The notes under the pieces were generated by a model, which ran no database searches, was not told the origin of the DNA, and saw nothing but the letters and a program-made list of their open reading frames with translations. The translations under genes and the position numbers were made by a program. From CAZUVM01 sp964623885 (lineage in GTDB: Bacteria; Verrucomicrobiota; Verrucomicrobiia; Limisphaerales; UBA8199), in NCBI GenBank assembly GCA_964623885.1, contig CAZUVM010000059.1, positions 9,624 to 73,623 on the forward strand: a DNA stretch of 64,000 nucleotides, in the 5' to 3' direction. Shown one piece after another: positions 52,871 through 61,709 of the stretch. How positions within the stretch are numbered: position 1 is the stretch's first letter; each line of letters begins with the position of its first letter.

Positions 52871-54082
52871 TCAGTTGCCGCGCAATGCGACGGGTTCCGG
52901 CGAGGGTTGAAACAACGCGAACAGTCTCTCTTCGGGGTGCGAGCCGGTGAAGGTTTTGATGAGCCCATTGGTGGTGGAAGAAGCGTTTGATGAGTAAGTG
53001 CCGATGAGAACGCGGTCGTAAAGGACGAAGCCACGCAGGCCAACGGCGATCTTCATACCAGGTCGACCCACACCTTGTGCTTGCAGAGTTTGTTGGGCTG
53101 TTACCCAGGCGAGCCGGCCCAGGCTTTCTTTGGCTGAATCCGTGAAGTGACGTAGTTCGGGAACGTGCACAATAATGACGCATTGATTTTCTTGCAATTC
53201 ACACCAGGTGAGAAACTCGTGATGGCTGGCGGAAAGACCGGTGGAATTGCCTTTCTCGAAGAAGGCATCGCGCAGTTTCTGGATCGTTGACGAGAATCGC
53301 GTCGCCAACGCAACCGCCCCAGGCGAATTCCCCAACGCAGGGCTGCCGCGGTAAATATCGATCTGTTCGTTGGCGACTTTGAACTGGGCTTCGCCAGCTT
53401 GCGAGCCACCATATGAACCACCGGAACCGCTGCCGGAAAGCAGGAAGGGCACAGCAAATAAGGCGAGCACTAAAAGCAAAGCAGCCCCGGCCATGCCCCA
53501 ACGAAGTTTTTTCATAGCTGACCCAACGGGGACAGGAGGACGGCGCTGCGCGATAATCTGAGCTGCGCGAGCAGGACCGAGTTTGTCGGCGAGCACGGCA
53601 TGGGTAACGTCCGTGCCACCGCGAAGGTTGCTGATGACAGTAGCCAGCGTCCAGATTGGCCCCCAAGGTATACCCCACCACCCGGCGACCAGTGAGATCA
53701 GCGAGTAACTTAGCGCATGATGAGCACCATCCTCACCGGTGCGCAGTAGAATCACCGGCGATGGCCGTTTGAAAGTCATAATCAGGACTGAGATGCAATA
53801 GCCGAAGAGCACGAATCGGCCGCCCTCCAGTACTTGGCGTTCCAGTTCGGTCAATGCAGCGGAAGGCAAAGGTGGCGGACGCGAGGATGTGATGAGGGGT
53901 GGTGCCGTAATCGGGCGGACCAGAGCTTCAGACGGGAGCGGTGGCGGAAGGGGACCCGGTGCAGGGTTGGGAATAGTGAACTCGCGCTTACAAGTCGTAC
54001 AGCGCGCGGAGCGTCCCGCCTGATCTGTGCTAGCGGTAAGATTCTGACTGCAATTAGGGCACGGGAAATTGAAGCTGTTCAT
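52871..54082 (-). CDS. Zinc-ribbon membrane protein of unknown function
   Basis: A 403-residue protein. It starts with a zinc ribbon, CPNCSQNLT then CTTCKREF (two CxxC pairs, residues 9-33), followed by a Pro-rich linker (about 40-75). Two or three membrane segments follow: around GRFVLFGYCISVLIM, SLISLVAGWWGIPWGPIWTL, and AGAALLLVLALFAVPFLLSG near residue 195. A Gly/Ser-rich linker then leads to an extracytoplasmic domain of about 180 residues. I do not recognise that last domain. Zinc-ribbon-plus-linker-plus-helix proteins are frequent in Verrucomicrobiota. Confidence 0.75.
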   Translation of the reverse strand: MNSFNFPCPNCSQNLTASTDQAGRSARCTTCKREFTIPNPAPGPLPPPLPSEALVRPITAPPLITSSRPPPLPSAALTELERQVLEGGRFVLFGYCISVLIMTFKRPSPVILLRTGEDGAHHALSYSLISLVAGWWGIPWGPIWTLATVISNLRGGTDVTHAVLADKLGPARAAQIIAQRRPPVPVGSAMKKLRWGMAGAALLLVLALFAVPFLLSGSGSGGSYGGSQAGEAQFKVANEQIDIYRGSPALGNSPGAVALATRFSSTIQKLRDAFFEKGNSTGLSASHHEFLTWCELQENQCVIIVHVPELRHFTDSAKESLGRLAWVTAQQTLQAQGVGRPGMKIAVGLRGFVLYDRVLIGTYSSNASSTTNGLIKTFTGSHPEERLFALFQPSPEPVALRGN

Positions 54083-54323
54083 AGGAGTTCATTGTTCTGA
54101 GCAATGGGGCGGCTATCGGCACCGACCGCAGGCAGGATCGTGTCATGTTGAGGCAAATGTCAAGAGACGAGTCTGTTCTGCTTAAGCGGCGTGGTAAAAA
54201 CCTTCGACCGACGCGATTAGGCAACAGGGAACAAAGAGCACAAACCGGACCAAATTTGATTTACAAACTGTCCAAAGTGAAAGACAACGATGCGGAGACA
54301 CCCTGTTTTTAGCAGAAAAGCAA

Positions 54324-54965
54324 ATGATTAAGGCGATGATTTTTGATTTGGACTGCTGCCTGGCGGCGGCGAACGAGGTTGGTGATCAACTCTTTGAGCC
54401 GGCGTTCCAGGCGATTCGGGAGGCGAACCGCGGCTCGGTGCCGGAATCCAAACTGGCGTCGGCGTTTGCAGATTGTTGGCGGTTCCCTTTCGATGCGGTT
54501 GCAGAGAAATACGGCTTCTCACCAGAAATGCGGGCCGCCGGGTTCAAAGTGCTGAGCAAAATGGAAGTTCGTGAACCGATGCGGGGGTATGGGGACCTTG
54601 ATGCGCTGGGCGAACTGCCGGTGAAATTGTTTTTAGTGACTTCGGGCTTTCGGCGGTTGCAGGAGAGCAAAGTGAAGGTGCTGGGAATCGGTCACCTATT
54701 CGCGGGGATCCATATCGACGCGATCGACGAACCGAGCCCGAAGGGGAAGCTACAGTTATTCGAAGAGATATTAGGGGCGCACCGGCTTAAGGCGGAAGAA
54801 GTGATAGTCATCGGCGACAATCCGGATTCGGAGATCGCGGCGGGAAATCGGTTAGGCATGCTGACCGCGCAGATTCTGAGACCAGGGGTGAGGGCGACAG
54901 AGGCGGCGAAGCGGAGGATTGGAACGCTGTGGCAGCTAAAGGAGATTTTGGATGCCGGGTGCTAG
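54324..54965 (+). CDS. HAD-superfamily hydrolase
   Basis: A 213-residue phosphatase-like protein. Motif I is FDLDCCLA at residue 7-14, where the usual DxDGT has Cys-Cys in place of Gly-Thr; both catalytic Asp are kept. Motif II is the Thr/Ser in LFLVTSGF near 97. Motif III is the Lys in PKGKLQLFEEI near 135. Motif IV is VIGDNPDSEIAAGNRLGM near 172. The cap is small and helical. Probable phosphate-ester hydrolase with unknown substrate. Its last 19 codons are repeated almost exactly at 56102-56161. Confidence 0.87.
   Translation: MIKAMIFDLDCCLAAANEVGDQLFEPAFQAIREANRGSVPESKLASAFADCWRFPFDAVAEKYGFSPEMRAAGFKVLSKMEVREPMRGYGDLDALGELPVKLFLVTSGFRRLQESKVKVLGIGHLFAGIHIDAIDEPSPKGKLQLFEEILGAHRLKAEEVIVIGDNPDSEIAAGNRLGMLTAQILRPGVRATEAAKRRIGTLWQLKEILDAGC
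54893..54932 (+). repeat. 40-bp direct repeat, copy 1 (inside HAD gene 3' end)
   Basis: Matches 56107-56146 at 39 of 40 positions, starting GGCGACAGAGGCGGCGAAGC. The two copies flank the secreted-protein gene at 55056-56081. Confidence 0.85.
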
Positions 54966-55055
54966 ATACTCGATTCCCGATGCTGGATGCTGGGCCGCGT
55001 AGGTTGGTGGTTCGTTTATTGACTCGGCCCGGAGTGATTTGATAAGGGGAATAGA

Positions 55056-56081
55056 ATGCGAAGCAGTATTCGACGTCTCGGTTTTCTGTCAGCTTGTTTA
55101 GTTGCCTATGTTTGGTTCGGCCTCACGCTGGGTTTGTTTGCGTCTGACGTTTCCTATTACGGGGTGGTCAAATCCATCCAGTACCAGCAGACCAATGACC
55201 TGGCCCCGACGACGGCAGGGACCAATGCTTATGGGTTCAGTGCGTTTGCGGTGGCACACACCAACAACGTATTAACGAACGCGACGCTCCAAGTGGGCAA
55301 CAACACGCCGATTCAACTCACCACGACAAACAGCGTTTACTGGCTGTTTCGGGACCTGCTCAATTCCCAGGCGGCCTTGGATAGCGCATATCCGGCCGGT
55401 TCGGTTTTCAGCCCGGTTAACTATACGCTCACGATGTCCGCCACCAATGACGGTGTCCGGAGCGGGTCGGTTGATTTCTTTCTGCTCATTGTGCCGGTGA
55501 GTTACCCGGCAACACCGCAATTGACGAATCTGGCAGCGGCGCAAACGATTGACACGACTCGCGCGTTTCCCCTCACGTGGGATTCCCTTGGGGGCAGCGC
55601 GCTGGCGGTGGTGCAGTTGACGGTGATGGACGAGGCAAGCAACGTGGTCTTTGCGTCGCCGGCGCCTTTCCAGCCTGGTGCGCTGAACGGAGCCTCAACC
55701 GGCTATGTGATTCCGGCCTACAGCCTGCCGCCCGGAACCAACTTGCAAGGGCATTTGAGCATCGGCAATCCCGGAGCGCCCAACACAAACAGTTACCCGG
55801 GCGCCACCGGGATTGCTGCACTGGCGAAAGACACCCAGTTTCCGATCGTCACCAGGTCGGCCCCGCGCGCTCCGCTGTTGAGCTTGCATACTCAAGCCGG
55901 TGAGGCGGTGCTGCAATTGAGCGGCGAGTCCAACCGATTATACGAACTGTTCGCGAGTTCGAATTCGTTTAACTGGACCATGCTATATACAACCGATTGC
56001 CCCAGCAGCGGATTCATTTATGCAGATCCAGACCCAGCAACCAACGCAGCTCGATTTTATCGAGCAAAAGTGGGGCAATAG
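55056..56081 (+). CDS. Secreted protein of unknown function
   Basis: A 341-residue exported protein. A signal peptide (LGFLSACLVAYVWFGLTLGLFAS) is followed by a Thr/Asn/Ala-rich beta-type sequence with no family I recognise. Blocks such as LTWDSLGGSALAVVQLTVMD and FPIVTRSAPRAPLLSLH suggest two Ig-like beta domains; the end, ESNRLYELFASSNSFNWTML and ARFYRAKVGQ, resembles the C-terminal beta domain seen in many secreted proteins here (compare FFRAVYAQRP at 22612). The gene is bracketed by a 40-base direct repeat of the upstream HAD gene's 3' end. Confidence 0.72.
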   Translation: MRSSIRRLGFLSACLVAYVWFGLTLGLFASDVSYYGVVKSIQYQQTNDLAPTTAGTNAYGFSAFAVAHTNNVLTNATLQVGNNTPIQLTTTNSVYWLFRDLLNSQAALDSAYPAGSVFSPVNYTLTMSATNDGVRSGSVDFFLLIVPVSYPATPQLTNLAAAQTIDTTRAFPLTWDSLGGSALAVVQLTVMDEASNVVFASPAPFQPGALNGASTGYVIPAYSLPPGTNLQGHLSIGNPGAPNTNSYPGATGIAALAKDTQFPIVTRSAPRAPLLSLHTQAGEAVLQLSGESNRLYELFASSNSFNWTMLYTTDCPSSGFIYADPDPATNAARFYRAKVGQ

Positions 56082-56101
56082 CTCGTAGAAGGTCACCCTT
56101 T

Positions 56102-56161
56102 ATGGCGGCGACAGAGGCGGCGAAGCGGAGGATTGGCACGCTGTGGGCGTTGAAGGGATGC
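56102..56161 (+). pseudogene. Duplicated 3' fragment of the HAD gene
   Basis: Translates as ATEAAKRRIGTLWALKGC and stop, matching the C-terminus of the HAD protein (ATEAAKRRIGTLWQLKEIL). It includes the 40-base repeat 56107-56146. There is no upstream HAD sequence, so it is an isolated duplicated tail. Confidence 0.7.
56107..56146 (+). repeat. 40-bp direct repeat, copy 2
   Basis: One-mismatch copy of 54893-54932, located downstream of the secreted-protein gene. The two copies bracket about 1.17 kb. Confidence 0.85.
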
Positions 56162-56202
56162 TGAATGCTGGATAATGGATGCCGGATGCGGATACTTCCG
56201 CC

Positions 56203-56634
56203 ATGCGCTTGTGGACGATTCATCCTCGGTACCTGGACTCCAAAGGGCTGGTCGCGGCCTGGCGGGAAGCATTGCTCGCGCAAAAGGTACTGGCGGGAAA
56301 AACTCGCGGGTACCGGCGTCACCCGCAGCTCATTCGGTTTCAATCCCAACTCCAGCCGCTGTCGGCAGTCGCTTCTTTCCTGGTCGCGCTAGCCGATGAG
56401 GCCGCCGAGCGCGGCTACGAATTCGACCGCGGCAAAATCAATCGCCGGCGCTTTAAAGGCACTATTCCGGAAACACGCGGTCAGTTGCTTTATGAATGGA
56501 CCCATCTCAAACGGAAGCTCCGCAAGCGAGCGCCGCTAGTGATGCGCGAGTGGCGCGACGTGCGCCGGCCAAAAGCGCATCCCCTGTTCCGGATTGTGCC
56601 AGGCACTGTTCGTGAGTGGGAAAAGCTGCGATAG
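56203..56634 (+). CDS. Pyrimidine-dimer DNA glycosylase-like protein (T4 endonuclease V family)
   Basis: A 143-residue protein of the Pfam Pyr_excise type. It begins MRLWTIHPRYLDSKGLVAAW, then REALLAQKVLAGKTRGYRRH and PQLIRFQSQLQPLSAVASFL, the order expected of bacterial relatives of T4 endonuclease V, which cut at UV dimers. I use the ATG at 56203 because the conserved region starts there; the frame also has an ATG at 56179. Assignment rests on the N-terminal half; the C-terminus (HPLFRIVPGTVREWEKLR) also fits. Activity on UV lesions is inferred. Stands alone. Confidence 0.78.
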   Translation: MRLWTIHPRYLDSKGLVAAWREALLAQKVLAGKTRGYRRHPQLIRFQSQLQPLSAVASFLVALADEAAERGYEFDRGKINRRRFKGTIPETRGQLLYEWTHLKRKLRKRAPLVMREWRDVRRPKAHPLFRIVPGTVREWEKLR

Positions 56635-56642
56635 TAGTGAGA

Positions 56643-56969
56643 TCAAGGTTTGAGGACGACTTTGACGCAGTCGTCCAGTTTGTCGCGGAAGATCTCGTAC
56701 GCGTGAGGAGCATCGTTGAGGCTGAGCTGATGAGTGATAACAAAGCCGGGATCAATCTCGCCTTTTTGAATGCGCTCGAGCAGGGGCTGAAGATAGCGGT
56801 GGACGTGAGTCTGGCCGGTTTTGATGGTGAAAGAGCGATTCATAACCGAGCCGAAAGGCAGCATGTCAACGAAGCCGCCGTAGACGCCGGGAACGGATAG
56901 GGTGCCGCCATTGCGACAGGCGAGCATGGCCTCGCGCAGGGCGATTGGGCGATCGGTCTCAATCATCAT
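56643..56969 (-). pseudogene. 3' remnant of a zinc-dependent alcohol dehydrogenase (formaldehyde dehydrogenase-like)
   Basis: Only the last ~108 residues remain: MIETDRPIALREAMLACRNG, GTLSVPGVYGGFVDMLPFGS, KTGQTHVHRYLQPLLERI, and VKVVLKP at the end. These match the C-terminus of glutathione-dependent formaldehyde dehydrogenase-like MDR proteins. The catalytic zinc site, structural zinc loop and most of the Rossmann domain are missing, and the fragment abuts the end of a frameshifted SRPBCC gene. It could be expressed as a short peptide but would not be an active dehydrogenase. Confidence 0.8.
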
Positions 56970-57875
56970 CGCTGCGCGCTCGGCCGGCGGGCTGACCTTC
57001 GGTGTGGGCGACCTCGCCGGTTTCGATCATTTGCTTGAAGCGTAGCAGGTCGGCGGAGATTTCCTTTTCGGGGCTCTTGCCCAGAAGTTTGGCAATCAGA
57101 GCGCCGGTTCGGCCAGCCGGCGGGCGGTACTGCAGTTCGACCCGAACGATGGTCCCCGCCCGCCGGTCGCGCGCTCAAAGCGGACCGAACCGGCATGATC
57201 GACGTCGGCGTTTTCCAGGGAGCGCCAGGCGATAAGTTCGTTGGGATGATCCTGGAAGATTTCGGCGTCCCATTCAACGCGCGACCCACCGGGCCCCTCG
57301 ACGACCCAGTGCGAACGCCGCTCATCTTTGGGTTGCACCACGATCACGTGGCGCATGAAACGAGGCAGCTCCTGGAAATTACGCCAAATACGGTAAAGCT
57401 CTTCCGGTGGATGGTTGATGATGATGCTTTTGCGGACGTGTACCGCGCCGCGGGAGGTCTGCGGCTTGACGATTTGATTGCGGGGACGGTCCGCGAAATC
57501 CTGGCAGCAGACCACATCGAGAGTGGTCACGCTCGCAACCGCCGCAGTAGCAAACGTCAGGCGGCCCAAGCTGTTGTTATTGCCGAAAAAGGCCGCTCCA
57601 AGCAGAGCCAGGTCCATGGTGTCGCCAGCCACGCGTGATTTCAGCCAAACATCGGCTTCTGGCCGAGTCAAAAGACCAATGCCACTGGCGACTTCGCGCG
57701 CACCCAGCAGACGCATCAGGCCGGATCGTGACCGGATGCCCATGAGTTTCGAAAGTGCCCGCGGCGCGAGAATTTCTGCAGCGCCGAGAATGATACTGAA
57801 CCAGCCGAGCCCGCGCGCAAGGCGCTCTCGGTTTTCTTTAGCGGCAAGTCGATCTTGCGAGAGATCCAGCGGCAT
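56959..57875 (-). pseudogene. SRPBCC-family membrane protein, frameshifted
   Basis: The N-terminal half (start ATG at 57875, PLDLSQDRLAAKENRERLAR) has hydrophobic helices (LGWFSIILGAAEILAP, then a GAREVASGIGLL block), followed by a START/SRPBCC cyclase-like domain (KSIIINHPPEELYRIWRNFQ, FMRHVIVVQPKDER). At about 57153-57163 (plus-strand GGTCCCCGCCCG) the frame breaks: the reading continues one base over as TIVRVELQYRPPAGRTGALI and on to EVAHTEGQPAGR, the normal end of the family, stopping at 56959. A single missing base in a G/C run explains it; real mutation and sequencing error are both possible. Confidence 0.78.
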
Positions 57876-58207
57876 AGAAGTTGTTCCTCGATTGAAGAAT
57901 ACGTTAATACCAAGTGGAGGTGCATGGGGTAAGCGCCCGGTTTTGGGCATGGAGAGAACCTGAGGGAGAAGCGAATTGAGAGCTGAGGGGGAGAAGACAG
58001 GGGTGATAGATTAGTCGATTAATGGATTGGTGGATTGACGTGCTTGGACGTTGGAGGGTCGAGAAAAAATGGAACCTGGATACTTCGCAGGCGCTTCGAG
58101 TGAGGACCGATGAGTTTGAGCAGCGGGTGATGCCCTATTAGCGGACGAAGGAGAACGTGATTAGTCTGAATAAGAGAACTGGAAGCCAGGAAACGCGAGA
58201 ATATTTT

Positions 58208-58411
58208 ATGAAGCCACGGCGAAGTGAGGTTCGCAAGAGCACGGGCGCGAGGAAAGGTTCGAGAGCGCGGCGGCGGACGGAAGTAGAGGGGCAGAATCCA
58301 AAAGCGGATGATGCACCTGATAAGACTCTGTATCATGACGAGGACCGAACGAACCTTTTCGATCCGGACCTGGGCAAGAATCTAAAAATCCCGAGTCACC
58401 GAAAAGAGTAG
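58208..58411 (+). CDS. Small basic/acidic hypothetical protein
   Basis: An open frame giving 67 residues from the ATG at 58208 (an in-frame ATG at 58157 gives 84). The N-terminal half is strongly basic (KPRRSEVRKSTGARKGSRAR) and the C-terminal half acidic (DDAPDKTLYHDEDRTNLFDP). No family recognised. The flanking intergenic sequence on both sides is not coding, so this is the only candidate gene in about 770 bases. Low confidence. Confidence 0.4.
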   Translation: MKPRRSEVRKSTGARKGSRARRRTEVEGQNPKADDAPDKTLYHDEDRTNLFDPDLGKNLKIPSHRKE

Positions 58412-58647
58412 AAGGGCTGAATGGATTGCTCGATTGTTGGCATTCTCCTCAATTGAAAAATGGACCATGCTCAATCAAGCAGACTAAGGTCATTTGAGAT
58501 GCATTATAGAGTCGCCGAGCGCGGCATCCTGGTCTAAGCGGTGATGCCGAGACGGTGTCCCGCTCGGTCAGTACGAGACGGTTTTCTTACCAGATCAGCG
58601 GCACAGATCCGTTGCACGGGGTGTGTTCCGCGCCTAAACTACGGCCG

Positions 58648-60168
58648 ATGAAACCGAAGGGCACGGTTTACCTGGTAGGCGCGGGTCCAGGCGACGCTGG
58701 CCTGCTGACGCTGCGAGGCGCGGAACTTTTGGGCCGCGCCGACGTAGTCGTGTACGACGCCCTCGTGAATCCCGAGTTGCTGCGGTTGGCCCCGGCATCC
58801 GCAGAGGTCATTTACGGAGGAAAACGCGCGCGGGACCATTCGTTGTCGCAAGCGGAATTAAACCAGTTGCTGATTACAAAAGCGCGCGAGGGTAAGATCG
58901 TTGTGCGGCTAAAGGGCGGCGATCCATATGTTTTTGGGCGCGGCGGCGAAGAAGCGGAAGAGTTGGCGGACGCGGGGGTAGCGTTTGAGGTTGTTCCCGG
59001 GGTGTCATCGTTCGTGGCGGTGCCGAATTACGCCGGTGTGCCGCTCACGCACCGCGATTTTTGCTCGAAATTGACGCTCATAACGGGCCACGAAGATCCG
59101 GCGAAGGAATCGTCGAGCATCGACTGGGCGCAAGTAGCGAGGACCCCAGGCACAAAGGTGATTATGATGGGGACCGATCGAATTGGGCAAATTGCGCAAA
59201 CGCTGGTGGGCCACGGAATGGACGCCGCGACGCCGATTGCGATGGTTCGTTGGGGCACAACAGGGCAGCAGCAATCGATAGAAGGCACGCTGGGCAATAT
59301 TGGGGAGGTTGCGGCACGGACAAACATCGGGCCCCCGACCGTGGCGGTGATTGGCGAAGTGGTGAAGCTTCGCTCGAAGCTTAATTGGTTTGAGCGGCGA
59401 CCCATGTTCGGCCAGCGCGTGGTGGTGACCCGCAGTCGCGAACAAGCCGGCCAGTTTTCGCGACTATTAACCGATCTTGGTGCGGAGGTTTTGGAAGTGC
59501 CCACGATAAGGCTGGAACCGCCCACGCAGCGTGAAGACATCGTGGATGTGCTGCTCGAGTTGAATTCGTATGACTGGTTTGTGTTCACCAGCCCAAATGG
59601 GGTCGGCACGTTTTTCGAGTATTTCTTTCGGCAGTATCATGATATGCGCGACCTTGGTGGCGCGCGGATTGCCGCCGTGGGGCCGGCGACAGCAAAGAAG
59701 CTGAAGGAACTGCATCTGCAGGTGGATTTGATGCCGGACGAGGCGCTGGCGTCGAGCATCGCCGAGGCATTCCGGGAATATGAGAGCATCGAGAACCTGA
59801 AGATTTGTTTGCTGCGAGCGGAGGTGGCCAACGCGGACCTGCCAAACGCGCTTGAGGCAATGGGCGCGATTGTGGACGACGTGGCGTGCTATCGAACGGT
59901 GCCGGAGGCGGAAGATCCGGGCGGGGTGGCGACCCGCCTGGTCGAGCAAGGAGCGGACTGGGTCACGTTCACTAGCGGTTCGACGGTGGAGCACTTCCAC
60001 GCCCGGTTCAATTTGCCGGAACTAGCAAAAAAATTTCCACAGCTAAAGCTCGCATCGATCGGGCCGGAGACTTCAAAAGCGATCGCGACATTGGGTTTGA
60101 AGCCGACGGTGGAAGCGAAGCAGCATACGATCGAAGGGCTGCTCGCGGCGTTGCAGTCGGTGAAATGA
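58648..60168 (+). CDS. cobA-hemD: Fused uroporphyrinogen-III C-methyltransferase / uroporphyrinogen-III synthase
   Basis: A 506-residue fusion making uroporphyrinogen III and methylating it to precorrin-2, the branch point to sirohaem and cobalamin. Residues 1-240 are the SAM methyltransferase: VYLVGAGPGDAGLLTLRGAE, VRLKGGDPYVFGRGGEEAEE, and GVPLTHRD. Residues about 250-500 are HemD: VVVTRSREQAGQFSRLLTDL, FTSPNGVGTFFEYFF, LMPDEALASSIAEAF, and WVTFTSGSTVEHF. The frame extends upstream to 58555, but the ATG at 58648 starts exactly at the conserved MKPKGTVYLVG. No other haem gene is adjacent. Confidence 0.93.
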   Translation: MKPKGTVYLVGAGPGDAGLLTLRGAELLGRADVVVYDALVNPELLRLAPASAEVIYGGKRARDHSLSQAELNQLLITKAREGKIVVRLKGGDPYVFGRGGEEAEELADAGVAFEVVPGVSSFVAVPNYAGVPLTHRDFCSKLTLITGHEDPAKESSSIDWAQVARTPGTKVIMMGTDRIGQIAQTLVGHGMDAATPIAMVRWGTTGQQQSIEGTLGNIGEVAARTNIGPPTVAVIGEVVKLRSKLNWFERRPMFGQRVVVTRSREQAGQFSRLLTDLGAEVLEVPTIRLEPPTQREDIVDVLLELNSYDWFVFTSPNGVGTFFEYFFRQYHDMRDLGGARIAAVGPATAKKLKELHLQVDLMPDEALASSIAEAFREYESIENLKICLLRAEVANADLPNALEAMGAIVDDVACYRTVPEAEDPGGVATRLVEQGADWVTFTSGSTVEHFHARFNLPELAKKFPQLKLASIGPETSKAIATLGLKPTVEAKQHTIEGLLAALQSVK

Positions 60169-60220
60169 GGTGTGAACTCGCGATTTACATCCACAAGGAT
60201 TTCCCGTTAATTGGGCGGGG

Positions 60221-61042
60221 ATGATACCCGACATCGACGCGCTCGGGCTGATTGCAGGCAATCGGTCGCTGCCGCTGGTTTTTGCGCGGCAGGCGCGCAA
60301 TCTGGGCGTAAAGCGGCTGGTGGCGGTGGCATTCGAAGGGGAGACGGATCCCTCGCTGAATTCATTGGTGGACGATATAGAATGGATTCGGGTTGGCCAG
60401 CTTTCGAAGATGATCGGCGCGTTTACCAAGCGCGGGGTCCGGAAATGCGTTATGGCGGGGCAGATTGCACCGAAGAACTTGTTCGATGTAAGGCCAGACC
60501 TTCGCGGGATGGCGTTGCTGCTGCGCTTGAAGGAAAAGAACGCCCACACAGTGTTTGCCGGAATAGCCGACGAAATGAGGAAGGACGGCGTGGAGCTGAT
60601 TGAGGCGACGCCGTGGCTGCAGCCGCTGATGGCGGGACCCGGGTTCCGGATTGGACCGAAGGCAACGGCCGAGCAAGTGTCGGACACCGAATTTGGATTT
60701 CGGCTGGCAAAAGACGTATCCCGGCTGGAGATTGGCCAGACGGTGGTGGTCAAGGAGGGCACCATCCTGGCCGTCGAGGCGTTCGAAGGAACGGACCGCT
60801 GCCTCGCGCGCGGCGGCGAGCTGGCCGGTCGGGACGGCGGAGCGGTGGCGGTCAAAGTGGCCAAAGAAAAACACGATTTGAGGTTTGATATCCCATGCCT
60901 GGGTCCTCAGACGCTGGAAGTCTGTGCCGCGGCCCGGATCGCCGTGCTGGCGTTTGAAGCCGGCAAATCGCTGCTGCTGGAACAACAAGCTTGCGAAGCC
61001 TTGGCGAATAAAAATAAAATCTGCCTGATGACCGTCGGCTGA
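60221..61042 (+). CDS. lpxI: UDP-2,3-diacylglucosamine pyrophosphatase, LpxI type
   Basis: A 273-residue LpxI (formerly DUF1009) protein, which hydrolyses UDP-2,3-diacylglucosamine to lipid X in lipid A synthesis; it replaces LpxH in many bacteria. Family blocks: LGLIAGNRSLPLVFARQARN at the start, VMAGQIAPKNLF near 78, GPGFRIGPKATAEQ near 140, and the C-terminal domain with FEGTDRCLARGGELAGRDGG and DIPCLGPQTLEVCAAARI. It implies a lipid A-containing outer membrane. About 50 bases after cobA-hemD, possibly in the same transcript. Confidence 0.93.
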   Translation: MIPDIDALGLIAGNRSLPLVFARQARNLGVKRLVAVAFEGETDPSLNSLVDDIEWIRVGQLSKMIGAFTKRGVRKCVMAGQIAPKNLFDVRPDLRGMALLLRLKEKNAHTVFAGIADEMRKDGVELIEATPWLQPLMAGPGFRIGPKATAEQVSDTEFGFRLAKDVSRLEIGQTVVVKEGTILAVEAFEGTDRCLARGGELAGRDGGAVAVKVAKEKHDLRFDIPCLGPQTLEVCAAARIAVLAFEAGKSLLLEQQACEALANKNKICLMTVG

Positions 61043-61083
61043 ACCGGTTTCTGACCGCCAGGATTGATAACCCATTTACCCAC

Positions 61084-61584
61084 ATGTTAAAATCACACGA
61101 GCTCATCGGGTTCATGTCGCCACCCCTGGCGCAGGAGATCCTGACCTACGCCCACGAATCGGACAAGCCGCTCTACCGGGCGACGCTCACCGCGGTAGCG
61201 GAAGCCCGCAAACTCAGACCTGTGTTCCTGGAACGGCAACCTCGCACCCAACAACACGCGTCGATGCTTTCCACGCTCACCCGCCCTTCCCTCGAGATGG
61301 TCACCGCGAACCTCATCCGCACCTGGCTCCTGAAAAAATACAATGGCCTTCTGGGAGATTTTCTGGACGCCCTGGGCATCGCCCACAAGGAAGGCGTCGT
61401 GGAGGATTTGCCGGAAACCATGGACGACACGAAGCTGCAGACCGCGGTTGATGCAGTTTTGGCGAAGTACCCGCCCGAGGTCGTAGCCGTCTATCTGAAT
61501 GCGTTTGACGAAATGAATGAGGTGAAATGGCCCAACCTGGATGCCATGCTGCAGAAGGACAAACGGCTGCAGCTCGGAGTGTAG
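61084..61584 (+). CDS. Conserved hypothetical protein downstream of lpxI
   Basis: A 166-residue, mostly helical soluble protein I do not recognise. It begins LKSHELIGFMSPPLAQEILT, has a basic middle (ARKLRPVFLERQPRTQQHAS), and ends with repeated helices (EVVAVYLNAFDEMNEVKWPN). There is no signal or membrane segment. It follows lpxI by about 40 bases and reads like a small DNA- or protein-binding accessory protein, but there is no evidence for either. Confidence 0.7.
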   Translation: MLKSHELIGFMSPPLAQEILTYAHESDKPLYRATLTAVAEARKLRPVFLERQPRTQQHASMLSTLTRPSLEMVTANLIRTWLLKKYNGLLGDFLDALGIAHKEGVVEDLPETMDDTKLQTAVDAVLAKYPPEVVAVYLNAFDEMNEVKWPNLDAMLQKDKRLQLGV

Positions 61585-61595
61585 CGTCGCTCCCT

Positions 61596-61658
61596 GGGAA
61601 CGCCGGCATCCCTGCCGGTGTCTTCCCGCTTACAAGCCGGCAGGATGTCGGCGCTCCC
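61596..61658. repeat. 63-bp palindromic element (GCCGGCATCC family)
   Basis: GGGAACGCCGGCATCCCTGC plus CGG (61596-61618) pairs with CCGGCAGGATGTCGGCGCTC plus CC (61637-61658) with a few mismatches, loop TGTCTTCCCGCTTACAAG. It lies in the intergenic region before the cytidylyltransferase gene. A related GCCGGTGTC core occurs in the in-gene palindrome at 51557. Confidence 0.75.
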
Positions 61659-61709
61659 GGTGGAAGAGGCCATTGTAAATCCATCTCCATTAGCCCACAC
61701 TGAGGTTAG

